Assembly: GCA_964574395.1 (NCBI GenBank)
Contig: CAZNNL010000020.1
Coordinates: 1-36,785, forward strand
Length of the DNA stretch: 36,785 bases
Direction: 5' to 3'
From: JAXGQD01 sp964574395
GTDB taxonomy: Bacteria; Bacillota; Clostridia; Saccharofermentanales; Fastidiosipilaceae
The notes below the pieces were generated by a model, which searched no databases, had not been told where the DNA came from, and was given only the letters and a program-made list of their open reading frames with translations. The translations under genes were made by a program, and so were the position numbers. Of the stretch, positions 24,977 through 33,757 are shown piece by piece (the stretch's first letter is position 1; each line of letters opens with the position of its first letter).

Positions 24977-26245
24977 TCAATAGTTAGAAGTAGTAGGTGC
25001 TTTTTGGCCACTCATCTTTGAAATAAAATCAATCGTATGTTCTAGATGTGGAATAATGAAGCCTAGGCGCACAGCACCAGTCATCGCCAATTTATGATTA
25101 TCACCTGATAGAACACGGTAACGTATATCACTATCTACAAAACTTCTGCCACTGCGGCGGTGTTTTATGTACTCATCAAAAAGCTCTTGTGGATAATAGT
25201 AACTGTAATCCATGTCTGTCCATGAGTCTAAGATGGTGAAATTTTTAAAGCGCCATGCTACAGTCTGACTGTCTATTTCGATAACATCAACAATAGAGCG
25301 ACTGAAATGAAGCATGATGCGTTCTTTTCTTGGGTTCATAGCGTAGTGTTCCTGCATGACTGTCCAAATATGCCAGCGGAGGAGGTTTTGCCTCGTTCTT
25401 CTGGGCATCTGCAACCATAAATCAGCGCCATTAGCACTTTGTTCTAAAGTGTTGAAGATAATCATAAACAGTGGGTTACGTTGTTCTTCGCTATAGTTAG
25501 GGCTCTGGCTGACACGTGCCAATAAACTCATGAACTGATCTTGCGGCAACTTCAAACTTATATCTTTAATTAAGTGACGTTGCTCATATAGAACCCTATC
25601 ATCACAACTAAGCAGGTATTTACCTAACAAAGCAGCACCGAACTGTGTTGTGTAATCCAGACCATAATTCTTATAGAACAAACGCATTATTTTTTCGTAA
25701 GGATTCCCATCGTTATTTCCACTAGCGTTGTTCAACTCGGCTTTATGCTCTTGCATGTGCTCGTTAAAAATAGCGAGTGTATTGTGCAGAAGTTGATCCG
25801 TGGCTAAACTAAAGTCCACGCGTGCCGGAAGGTAGTCCTTGATATAGCTTGGGGCTTGACCATAACGTTTTGGACCCCGACGCAACATGGCGTAAATTTC
25901 TGCGAAAGACATTTGTATAGAACGGTTCGGAAAGTGCGCTTGAAACGCCTGCCAACCTTGCTCATACAAGGACCAGCTGCATCGCTCACGACAGAGCTGT
26001 TGGAGTCTTTTTAAACTGTCTTGACTGCTCACTTGTAAGAAAGCAGGGAAGATAAGTCTTTCTAATCTGACATCCAAATGCTTACAAAACTTATTCCATT
26101 CTCCACCTTCTAATTTTTTTAATGGCAAAAGCAAATCATCAATATAGCGTTCATCCGCAGGCAAAAATTCCCCTGGTAGGGGATGCGCTTGTCTGACTTG
26201 TTTCATCGTTTCTGATAAACGAGGCGGAAGAGCTTTGGGGGTCAT
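24977..26245 (-). CDS. Unknown soluble protein, partner of the coiled-coil membrane protein
   Basis: A 422-residue protein I cannot assign. It has no signal peptide or membrane helix and is rich in Arg, Leu, Gln and aromatic residues. Notable segments are GGEWNKFCKHLDVRLERLIF (about 47-66), LRRGPKRYGQAPSYIKDYLP (about 124-143), a helical middle with KIMRLFYKNYGLDYTTQFG, and a C-terminal unit with ERIMLHFSRSIVDVIEID, WRFKNFTILDSW and DIRYRVLSGDNHKLAMTG. The C-terminal part faintly recalls the EH_signature region of ZorC, but this is only an impression. Its ATG overlaps the stop of the upstream gene as ATGA, so the two products are probably made together in fixed ratio. Confidence 0.85.
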   Translation of the reverse strand: MTPKALPPRLSETMKQVRQAHPLPGEFLPADERYIDDLLLPLKKLEGGEWNKFCKHLDVRLERLIFPAFLQVSSQDSLKRLQQLCRERCSWSLYEQGWQAFQAHFPNRSIQMSFAEIYAMLRRGPKRYGQAPSYIKDYLPARVDFSLATDQLLHNTLAIFNEHMQEHKAELNNASGNNDGNPYEKIMRLFYKNYGLDYTTQFGAALLGKYLLSCDDRVLYEQRHLIKDISLKLPQDQFMSLLARVSQSPNYSEEQRNPLFMIIFNTLEQSANGADLWLQMPRRTRQNLLRWHIWTVMQEHYAMNPRKERIMLHFSRSIVDVIEIDSQTVAWRFKNFTILDSWTDMDYSYYYPQELFDEYIKHRRSGRSFVDSDIRYRVLSGDNHKLAMTGAVRLGFIIPHLEHTIDFISKMSGQKAPTTSNY

Positions 26246-27840
26246 TCTTGAACTCCGTCTGATACAGCGTCAACCAGCCGGGCAACACTGTCGCGAATTG
26301 CAGTAGCACTATGTGAAAGTCTTTCTGTAAGTTCAGCAAGACCTGTATCAAAATCAGTTAAGGTTACATCGACACCGCTTTGCAATTGAGAAGTGAAATG
26401 TTTGACTGAGTCATCTAAACCACTGCTCAGTTTTGTAATATTCTCACTAATGACACCATTATGCTTCTCTATATCCATGGCGGATAAGGTAATGCGCTGT
26501 GTGAGATGACGATATTCACTTAGAACTTTACTGCTTTCAGCTTGTGTATCTGCCAATAGTTTATGGAGCAGTTCATTCTCTTGGCGCAAGTTGAGCATGG
26601 TGTCATGATTCATTTGACCAAAGTTCTCAATGGCATCCGCCATCATCTGTAGCTTACCGGCAAGTGTTTCTTCACTACCTGCTTGTAGTTTGGTCATTTC
26701 TTGATTGTTTGCAGTGATGTGTTCAGATACCGTACGCAAACCTGATAGACCTTCATTCCACCTTTGTGATTGTTCGTCTAAAAGCGAAATATGTGACAGA
26801 ATCTTGGCATCTAATTCTTCAGCCTGTGTACGATAGTTTGCGAATTGCTCAAAGGCCATATCCAAGGCAGTTTTAGAGTGGTCTACGACATCCGTATAGG
26901 ATTTAACTTGATTTTCCAAAGGTTGTAGAGAATCTGTAATTGTATGGGAAAGGGCAGCGGAGAACTCGCGTGATAAGACTTCCATGCCTGCACTTTGCTT
27001 GTTGGTCAATTCAACACATAAATTTGACAAGGCTTGGTTACTCTCTGTGAGAGCGGGAGCAATTTGTCTTTCCAGCACGCGTTCAATGCTTTCCGAAACA
27101 GTATCAACAAGTTTTTGATCACTTAATTCTTCAACTTTTGTGCTTAGCAAAGCCGCAGAATCTGCCATACGTCTGTCGTATTGCATAAATTCATCAATCA
27201 GCAAGGCCGTACCACTACGTTCGCTATATTCTGGCAAAACGCGCGCATAAATCATGCGCAAGTCTAAAATACTATCGTTTAATAATTGATTATATTTACG
27301 GTTACCAAGGTAAATAACGGCAGCTAAAAATATTGCTAAGAGGAAGGGGATAAGTGCCATGGCGATATTACTTGGAAAATTACTAATAAGCGGAACAAGG
27401 ATAATCACAACGCTTGCTAAAGTGCCAATTGCTAGAATATTAAGCGCAATCTCAGGGCGCAAACTCCTTCTTTGGGAAAAAGTCAAAAGTTTTTGGAAGC
27501 TAAGGTATTGTTTGGCTTCAGGAACCCATTTTCCATGAAACAAGCGCTGGCTTTCTTTTTGAACCAAGCGCATTGCCTTACTCAAATTTTCATCTTTGCT
27601 ATCATCAGCGGATTCACAAAGCACAGCTAAGTTATCAACATGATTTGTATCAAGTTTTTCAGCGGCCTCTCGAACAATCCACCAAGCATCTAGCTTCTTT
27701 TTAATAAAAGCTTTGTTTTGAAAAAAACTAATGGCAAAAGCAAGCAGAATAACAAGTACACTAAAAACAAGAATGTAAAAAGTAAAGTTTGTACTCATCT
27801 GTAGAAATGTCAGACTAAGCGAATATCCCAACGCAAACAT
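26242..27840 (-). CDS. Three-helix membrane protein with long coiled-coil tail (ZorA/MotA-like architecture)
   Basis: A 532-residue protein. A hydrophobic N-terminus and helix 1 (about 20-40) are followed by a ~90-residue polar, probably cytoplasmic domain. Helices 2 (about 131-152) and 3 (about 158-179) form a hairpin. A 350-residue, Leu/Ala/Glu/Gln/Ser-rich tail then runs to the end and looks like continuous coiled coil. One helix, a cytoplasmic loop, a helix pair and a long cytoplasmic tail is the layout of TolQ/ExbB/MotA-type units such as ZorA, but no clear sequence motif proves this. Start 27840 is chosen: GGAGG (27853-27849) with an 8-base spacer precedes it, and a frame reaching 27858 would use a start inside that region. 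Confidence 0.85.
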   Translation of the reverse strand: MFALGYSLSLTFLQMSTNFTFYILVFSVLVILLAFAISFFQNKAFIKKKLDAWWIVREAAEKLDTNHVDNLAVLCESADDSKDENLSKAMRLVQKESQRLFHGKWVPEAKQYLSFQKLLTFSQRRSLRPEIALNILAIGTLASVVIILVPLISNFPSNIAMALIPFLLAIFLAAVIYLGNRKYNQLLNDSILDLRMIYARVLPEYSERSGTALLIDEFMQYDRRMADSAALLSTKVEELSDQKLVDTVSESIERVLERQIAPALTESNQALSNLCVELTNKQSAGMEVLSREFSAALSHTITDSLQPLENQVKSYTDVVDHSKTALDMAFEQFANYRTQAEELDAKILSHISLLDEQSQRWNEGLSGLRTVSEHITANNQEMTKLQAGSEETLAGKLQMMADAIENFGQMNHDTMLNLRQENELLHKLLADTQAESSKVLSEYRHLTQRITLSAMDIEKHNGVISENITKLSSGLDDSVKHFTSQLQSGVDVTLTDFDTGLAELTERLSHSATAIRDSVARLVDAVSDGVQE

Positions 27841-27853
27841 AAAAAAAACCTCC
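27841..27853 (-). promoter_or_regulatory. Ribosome site with eight-T spacer
   Basis: On the minus strand GGAGG is followed by exactly eight T and then ATG. The homopolymer fills the whole gap between ribosome site and start codon, so a gain or loss of T would alter translation without changing the protein. Confidence 0.7.
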
Positions 27854-27945
27854 ATCAATCAAACCGCATAAATATCATATCGGAAATAACGTTGAAGGTG
27901 AGAGTCTTAATGATGAAGATTGTGTTACATTACCGATAGATTCCG

Positions 27946-29751
27946 TTAATGTTCTTCGGAACCGCTCAATCTCTGATTCTTTACCATGTCAGCATAGATA
28001 CCTGAGGCCGCCATTAGTTCTAAATGTGTACCGCGCTCTACGATCTCCCCATTCTCTAAAACCAAAATTTGATCCGCATGTTTAATCGTCGACAAGCGAT
28101 GCGCAATTATTAATGTAGTACGACCTTCCATCAAACGTAGGGTTCCTTGTTGGATGATGGCTTCGGTTTCTGTATCGACATGGGAAGTAGCTTCGTCAAG
28201 AATTAGAATTGTTGGATCTTGTGCGAGTGCCCTGGCAAAAGTGATGAGCTGTCTTTCGCCAGATGAAAACGTTGCACCGTTCTGAACTACTGGCGTTTTT
28301 AAACCTTCTTCATGATGATCTAAGAAGAATTGTCCACCAACTTCTCGGAGCGCGTGTAAGGCAGCATCTGGACCAATATCTGGTCTATTCAAAGTGATAT
28401 TTTCTAAGACTGTCCCTGTGAAAAGATAGCTGTCTTGTTGAACGATGGCAATTGGCTCTCGGATTAATCCACGATTCAGTTCACGCAAATCTTTGCCTAA
28501 TAGAGTAATGCTACCTTCCTGCACATCGTAAAAACGTAAAATTAGATTCATGACAGTAGATTTACCGGATCCCGTGTTTCCAACAATCGCAACCGTCTGA
28601 CCTTTTTGAACTGTAAAGCTGATGTCCTTAAGAACAGGGGCATCTTCCACATATTGGAATGAAACGTTTTTAAAAGCGACTATCTCAGCTTCATTATCAG
28701 AAAATTCCAAAGGACTAATTGTATCAGATAAATCAGCGGCAGCATCACTTTCTTCAGGCATATCCAAGAGTTCGAAAATATGATCTGCAGCGGCATTAGC
28801 GCGTTCCAGATTGCCGAGCTGCATGCTGATATCGATGCTTTTCGTAAATATTTTGGTAGCATAATCAATAAAGAGAAAGAGCATACCAGGCGTCATCAGG
28901 TCTTGCCCTTGGATGGATGAAAAGCCAACAGCTAACAAGATGCCGATAATTGTTATGAAACGTAGCGTGCCGACTGCATTATATGCACTGTAAGAAAAAA
29001 GTCTTGTCAGATCTTGAGAATTATTAAAGTGTTTTTCGATAATTTTGTTAAAGCGGTTTTTCGTGGATTTTTCAGCTCCCAATGCGCGGACAATTTCCAT
29101 GTTTGAAACATTCTCATTAACATTAGCATTAATTTCGCTAAGCGATCTACGATAAGCGACACTGTATTTAGCGGATTTTCTCCTAAAATCAGCAATGATG
29201 AAAACTAAAATCGTCATGGGAACTAACATGATAAGGGCTAAAAACCATTCTACGAAGAGTAGTGAGAAGTAAACAAAGATGATGTAGGCTGCTGCCATGC
29301 TTAAATCAGAAATCACGATATTATATAGCGTTTGTAGCGTTTTCGTGTCATTGGTGATTCTAGAGACCACTTTACCCGCTGGAAGTTTATCAAAGTAGCT
29401 GATTGGCATACGCTGGATATGCTTAAATACATCATCACGCACATGTGCACTGATCTGGGTAGCTGCATTTTGACCACTTAAATCTGCCTGGTAACGTGTC
29501 AAACCACTAAGTGTGTTGATGATTAAATAAACCACTAGCAAGGTCGCGAAAACAGAAATAGATCTTACTCCGATACCATTAACGATTTCTCTGTCCAATA
29601 CACGAGAAACAAGGTAAGGGGCAAGCAAGTCTGTTGAAACTGCAAGTAAAGTAAAGAAGAAGCTTTTGGCAAGCATCCTTTTTTCCAAGACAGCATATTT
29701 TAATAAACGGACATTGCGCTGCTTATTGGGTTTACGTTGATCTTCATCCAT
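27946..29751 (-). CDS. ABC exporter half-transporter, subunit with canonical catalytic Glu
   Basis: A 601-residue multidrug-type ABC half-transporter (BmrD/YheH-like). Six membrane helices occupy about residues 28-310. The ATPase has Walker A VGNTGSGKSTVM near 390, an unusual signature FSSGERQLI in place of LSGGQ, and Walker B ILILDEATSHVD with the catalytic Glu, then the H-loop IIAHRLST. Start 29751 has GGAGG eight bases upstream and overlaps the upstream gene by 8 bases. Together with the upstream subunit it forms a heterodimer with one degenerate ATP site. Confidence 0.93.
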   Translation of the reverse strand: MDEDQRKPNKQRNVRLLKYAVLEKRMLAKSFFFTLLAVSTDLLAPYLVSRVLDREIVNGIGVRSISVFATLLVVYLIINTLSGLTRYQADLSGQNAATQISAHVRDDVFKHIQRMPISYFDKLPAGKVVSRITNDTKTLQTLYNIVISDLSMAAAYIIFVYFSLLFVEWFLALIMLVPMTILVFIIADFRRKSAKYSVAYRRSLSEINANVNENVSNMEIVRALGAEKSTKNRFNKIIEKHFNNSQDLTRLFSYSAYNAVGTLRFITIIGILLAVGFSSIQGQDLMTPGMLFLFIDYATKIFTKSIDISMQLGNLERANAAADHIFELLDMPEESDAAADLSDTISPLEFSDNEAEIVAFKNVSFQYVEDAPVLKDISFTVQKGQTVAIVGNTGSGKSTVMNLILRFYDVQEGSITLLGKDLRELNRGLIREPIAIVQQDSYLFTGTVLENITLNRPDIGPDAALHALREVGGQFFLDHHEEGLKTPVVQNGATFSSGERQLITFARALAQDPTILILDEATSHVDTETEAIIQQGTLRLMEGRTTLIIAHRLSTIKHADQILVLENGEIVERGTHLELMAASGIYADMVKNQRLSGSEEH

Positions 29752-31492
29752 GCGCTTTACCTCCTTCCATTTGTTGGTGTAGGTATTGTTCACGGTACCA
29801 ACCTTCTTGCTTAAGCAATTCTTCGTGGGTCCCGCGTTGTATAATTTGTCCTTTATCTAGAACGATTATTAAATCGGCGTGTGTAATAGCGGATAAACGA
29901 TGTGCGGTAATAACAGTGGTTTTCCCTAGGCGTTCCTTCTTTAACATTTCTAGAATGCGTAACTCCGTGCTGCTGTCAACAGCAGAGAGACTATCGTCTA
30001 AAATCAACAAATCTGAGTTTACGACCAAAGCTCTGGCAATCGCGACACGTTGTTTTTGACCACCAGATAGAGTAATGCCGCGTTCACCGACAAGCGTTTC
30101 TGCACCATCGGGGAAAGTTTTTATGTCATTGGAGAGTTCTGCTTGTTCGATGGCTTTATCAACAACTGCATCAGAACAGCTGTCATCAACAAGGCGAACG
30201 TTATCTCTAATTGTTAGTGAGAAAAGGCTATGTTCCTGAGGAACATAAGCGCTGTGCTTTCTTAAGCTGTCAAGCTGGTACGCCCAGATAGGCACTCCGG
30301 AAATGGTAAGTTGTTCGCCATGAAGGGGATAGAGATGCAAGAATTGTTTGACGAGAGTTGTCTTGCCGCTACCAGTTTTGCCAACAATACCTAAGGTTTG
30401 ACCACTTTTAAGAATAAAACTAATGTCCGTCAAGACAGCTTCAGATCCTGAGGGGTACTGAAAATTAAAGTGTTCAAAGCGGTAGTCGCCTCCACCTGTA
30501 TAAACAAGTGCATCTTTACTATCCACATACTCCTCTTGGTAATCAAAAAGTTCTTGAATACGTTCCATGGAGGCCGATGCTTGTTGGGAAATATTAATAA
30601 ATTCACCCATCGACATCATTGGCCAAACAAGTAAGCCTAAATAAATATTAAAAGAAATCAACTGACCCAAACTTATTGTGTTAGTGGAAATAAAATAGGC
30701 TCCAATTGCTAAGGATAAAACAACAGATACACCGGAACATATGCGATTAAAGGGAATAATCTTAGCTTCAAAGCGATTGAATTTGACAGTTTTTTCATAT
30801 GTTGTTTGAACGGCTTCATTAAATTGTGCTTCAACCTGAGCTTCCATGCGGTAAGCACGGGTCAAACGAATGCCCGCTATGTTCTCTAAAACTTGATTAT
30901 ATAAATCTTCGTAACTTTGCTGAACATCGTTATATAGATTGAAAAGCTTGGCTCCAATTTTTCTGTAATATGGAAAAATAAATAACAAAGGAATGATGGA
31001 AACCAAAGTCATTTGCCAAGAAATTCCAATTGCCATGAAGCTTAAGAGGGCAAGAGGGTAAAGGGTGCCATCAGCTAGTACCATAATTCCCCAGCCGGCC
31101 ATGTTTTCGAGTGCTTCGGTGTCGTTCATGGTTTTCGAGAGCAAGGTACCCGCTGTGTTTTCTTCGAAAAAGCGGGGGCTTTGAATAAGGTACTTAAACA
31201 TCAATCTTGTTCGTGTATCACGGACGATTTTGTCTGAACCGGTAAAAATGATATAAGACCAAAAATAGTTAGCCACATAATAGACAATAACAACGGCCAC
31301 TAAGAATATTCCTAGCGGTATTAGAACCTCTCTAGTCAAATCATTGTTGGTAATGCCATCCGTTATATAACCGACAGTCCAAGGAATAATCAAAGCGAAA
31401 AGGTCAGTAATAATCAAGAGTATAAAAGAGAAAATGTAGCTCTTTTTATTCTCTTTGAAAAACCAATTCAGTTGTTTAAATATTTTGAACAT
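29744..31492 (-). CDS. ABC exporter half-transporter, subunit with degenerate Walker B
   Basis: A 582-residue partner half-transporter (BmrC/YheI-like). Six helices lie in about residues 17-300. Walker A is IVGKTGSGKTTLVK near 370; the signature LSGGQKQRVAIARAL is canonical; Walker B reads LLILDDSLSAVD, with Asp where the catalytic Glu would be. So its own ATP site is expected to be weak, while its LSGGQ serves the partner's working site. This is the pattern of heterodimeric exporters such as BmrCD and TM287/288. It is transcribed divergently from the zinc operon; the two starts are about 105 bases apart. Substrate unknown. Confidence 0.93.
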   Translation of the reverse strand: MFKIFKQLNWFFKENKKSYIFSFILLIITDLFALIIPWTVGYITDGITNNDLTREVLIPLGIFLVAVVIVYYVANYFWSYIIFTGSDKIVRDTRTRLMFKYLIQSPRFFEENTAGTLLSKTMNDTEALENMAGWGIMVLADGTLYPLALLSFMAIGISWQMTLVSIIPLLFIFPYYRKIGAKLFNLYNDVQQSYEDLYNQVLENIAGIRLTRAYRMEAQVEAQFNEAVQTTYEKTVKFNRFEAKIIPFNRICSGVSVVLSLAIGAYFISTNTISLGQLISFNIYLGLLVWPMMSMGEFINISQQASASMERIQELFDYQEEYVDSKDALVYTGGGDYRFEHFNFQYPSGSEAVLTDISFILKSGQTLGIVGKTGSGKTTLVKQFLHLYPLHGEQLTISGVPIWAYQLDSLRKHSAYVPQEHSLFSLTIRDNVRLVDDSCSDAVVDKAIEQAELSNDIKTFPDGAETLVGERGITLSGGQKQRVAIARALVVNSDLLILDDSLSAVDSSTELRILEMLKKERLGKTTVITAHRLSAITHADLIIVLDKGQIIQRGTHEELLKQEGWYREQYLHQQMEGGKAHG

Positions 31493-31555
31493 AGTACCCC
31501 CATTGCAAGTTATCTGATTATATCCTTGCCTGGTTTATATTCCAAGTCAAATTTA

Positions 31556-31572
31556 TTGCGAATCATTCGCAA
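31556..31572. promoter_or_regulatory. Fur-family (probably Zur) operator
   Basis: TTGCGAATCATTCGCAA is a perfect palindrome. Its core TGCGAAT-C-ATTCGCA has the 7-1-7 form of Fur-family boxes, with the central ATNAT of known Fur, Zur and PerR sites. It ends 25 bases before the znuC start, and the Fur-family gene is the third gene of the operon. It may also touch the divergent ABC exporter promoter. Confidence 0.85.
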
Positions 31573-31597
31573 AAGTAATATAGTGGAGCGCATGGAA

Positions 31598-32452
31598 ATG
31601 AATACAATAATCAAAGTAAACAATGTAAGTTTTAACTATGGCAGTGGGTCCGTCCTAAGCCAAATTAGTTTTTCGATTGCTCGTGGGGATTTTGCCGGTC
31701 TAATCGGTGGAAACGGCACGGGGAAATCGACTTTAATCAAACTGCTTTTGGGTCGCCTAACTGCATTAAACGGTAACATTGAGGTCTTTGGCAAAAACAT
31801 CAACAGTTTTAAAGATTGGAACAAAATAGGGTATATCCCTCAGAAAGTCACAAGTTTTAATTCGGCTTATCCTATTTATGTAGAAGAACTTGTAGCGTTG
31901 CCTTTAACTAAAAGATGGAAAGGTCATCGGGCGAGCAAAGCAGAATTAAGCCAACGTGTTTCACATGCCTTGGAAACCGTAGGCATGCTCGATTTTCGTA
32001 AACGTCGCATTGGCTCCTTGTCAGGTGGACAGCAACAAAGAGTATTTATTGCAAAAGCGCTTGTTTCCGAACCTGAACTACTGCTTTTGGACGAACCAAC
32101 GGTTGGAGTTGATCAAGAGGCTGAGAACGATATCTATCAATTGTTGGATAAGCTCAATCATGAGAATGGCATGACAATTTTGTGGGTGAGTCACGATATA
32201 GCAGCTATATCCGCTCTTACAAATCGCTTGCTCTGCATTGGTCCAGACGGGTTTTTTGAGCACGATTACACTAAAGATGGCCATGATGTAGATCTGCAAA
32301 AACTCTATGGTTTCGAAATCATGGAGCATTCTCATGGGCATCATCACCATAGTCACTACCCCGAAAGTGAGCATAGCCACTTGTCTGGTAAAAAGCACAA
32401 TCATCTGTCTGAGGATATAGTAAGCCATGAGGAAGATAGGAGCAAAGCCTAA
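31598..32452 (+). CDS. znuC: Zinc ABC transporter ATP-binding protein
   Basis: A 284-residue ABC ATPase of the metal (zinc/manganese) import class. Walker A is IGGNGTGKSTLIK (GGNGTGKST at residues 37-45), the signature LSGGQQQRVFIAKAL, and Walker B LLLLDEPTVGVD. The last ~40 residues are His-rich (HSHGHHHHSHYPESEHSHLS, then more), a metal-binding tail that points to zinc. Start 31598 has GGAG nine bases upstream; the ATG at 31592 is too close to it. The TAA stop overlaps the znuB ATG. Confidence 0.93.
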   Translation: MNTIIKVNNVSFNYGSGSVLSQISFSIARGDFAGLIGGNGTGKSTLIKLLLGRLTALNGNIEVFGKNINSFKDWNKIGYIPQKVTSFNSAYPIYVEELVALPLTKRWKGHRASKAELSQRVSHALETVGMLDFRKRRIGSLSGGQQQRVFIAKALVSEPELLLLDEPTVGVDQEAENDIYQLLDKLNHENGMTILWVSHDIAAISALTNRLLCIGPDGFFEHDYTKDGHDVDLQKLYGFEIMEHSHGHHHHSHYPESEHSHLSGKKHNHLSEDIVSHEEDRSKA

Positions 32453-33291
32453 TGTTTGAGATGTTTCAATATGCTTTCATGCAGAAGGCCATTATCATCG
32501 GATTCGCACTTGCGTTAGCAACCGCGGCAATAGGGCTAGTAGTAGTTTTAAGAAGACTTTCACAATTGGGCGATGCCTTGTCGCATTCTTCTTTGGCGGG
32601 CGTGGCAATTGGTTTAATCTTTGGCTTTAACCCTGTTTTAACAGCGGGAGTAGCAGCGCTTGTGGCTGCTTTTGCCATAGAGATTTTGAGAAAATATTTC
32701 CCCAAATACTCAGAAATCGCCATTGCAATTGTTTTTTCGACAGGTATAGGTCTGGCTGGTGTGTTATCTGGCTTTACGCAAACGGGGAATTTTAATAGTT
32801 TTTTGTTTGGCTCCATCGTTGCCGTCAGTGATGAAGAAGCTGTGGTCGTTACGCTTGTTGCTTTAGTGGTGTTTGTGCTGAGCATGATATTTAGAAAAGC
32901 CCTCTGTTATATCAGCTTTGATGAAGAAGCGGCTGCCTTAAGTGGAGTGCCTACACGTGTCTTAAATATCATGTTTACGGTGATGACAGCACTGACAATA
33001 TCACTTGCTTCAAGAAGTGTTGGTGCATTGGTTGTCTCATCTCTCTTGGTCATACCCGCGGCTTCTGCGATGCAACTGGAAATGGGTTATCGCGGTACAC
33101 ATAATGCAGCCATAGTATTTTCTGTTGTCTATACTTTGCTCGGACTATTCATTTCGTTTACGATGAATCTTAAACCTGGTGGGACAATAGTGCTCATCAG
33201 TGTCCTGGGACTATTACTGACCTTTGTTTATAAAAGCGTGCGTTTACGTATGCGTCAGGCAGAGAGTGGGAGGCTTGAAGGACATGGGTGA
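32452..33291 (+). CDS. znuB: Zinc ABC transporter permease
   Basis: A 279-residue ABC-3 family permease with about eight to nine membrane helices. The N-terminus MFEMFQYAFMQKAIIIGFALAL is typical of ZnuB. RRLSQLGDALSHSSLAGVAIGL, FDEEAAALSGVP and SRSVGALVVSSLLVIPAASAMQL are family motifs. The start overlaps the znuC stop (TAATG). Its end overlaps the Fur-family gene by 8 bases. No ZnuA binding protein follows; it must be elsewhere. Confidence 0.94.
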   Translation: MFEMFQYAFMQKAIIIGFALALATAAIGLVVVLRRLSQLGDALSHSSLAGVAIGLIFGFNPVLTAGVAALVAAFAIEILRKYFPKYSEIAIAIVFSTGIGLAGVLSGFTQTGNFNSFLFGSIVAVSDEEAVVVTLVALVVFVLSMIFRKALCYISFDEEAAALSGVPTRVLNIMFTVMTALTISLASRSVGALVVSSLLVIPAASAMQLEMGYRGTHNAAIVFSVVYTLLGLFISFTMNLKPGGTIVLISVLGLLLTFVYKSVRLRMRQAESGRLEGHG

Positions 33292-33757
33292 ACAAACAAA
33301 TAAAGTATTTAACGAGGCTAAGATAAAAGAGCTTTTCAAAGCTCATGGTATTGTCTACACGCGTCAAAGAGCTGCAGTTTTCGAGTATATGGAAAATGTT
33401 GACTTACCTCAAACTGCCGCGCAGATAGCCTTGGGTTTGGAAGAGGGAAGTACAGAGCTTCCAGCAAACAAGAAAAGCAATAATAAGACATGGCTATCAA
33501 CGGTCTACCGAAGTCTTGAGTTATTTGTTCAGACCAAATTAGCAACGGAATTTAGGCTCCCTCAAGGAGAAGCACTTGCCTATTACCTCAATACACATGC
33601 ACACAAGCACTATGCCATTTGTACAGCGTGCAACGTCATGCTTGATTTAAGTATGTGTCCCATGGCTGAAATTGAAGCAGAATTAAGTAAGCAAGATTTC
33701 AATATTGCCTCGCATCGCATAGAAATTTATGGACTTTGCGAAAAGTGCTCGAAATAA
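33284..33757 (+). CDS. Fur family transcriptional regulator, probably Zur
   Basis: A 157-residue Fur-family repressor. The winged helix runs from about residue 12 to 95 (YTRQRAAVFEYME, TWLSTVYRSLELF). It carries an unusual polar insertion (STELPANKKSNNKTW) before the recognition helix. The dimer domain has THAHKHYAICTACNVM, with the HKH metal motif and the first CXXC, and the second CXXC closes the protein (GLCEKCSK); these bind structural zinc. Being in one operon with znuCB, and with a 7-1-7 box in front, it is most likely the zinc regulator. ATG 33284 has GGGAGG ten bases upstream. Its stop abuts the prfC stop with no gap. Confidence 0.9.
   Translation: MGEQTNKVFNEAKIKELFKAHGIVYTRQRAAVFEYMENVDLPQTAAQIALGLEEGSTELPANKKSNNKTWLSTVYRSLELFVQTKLATEFRLPQGEALAYYLNTHAHKHYAICTACNVMLDLSMCPMAEIEAELSKQDFNIASHRIEIYGLCEKCSK

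Noticed and set aside
24977..27840. Complete Zorya defence system
   Set aside because: No ZorB (OmpA-like), helicase or nuclease gene is adjacent; only the overall layout of the first protein is similar.
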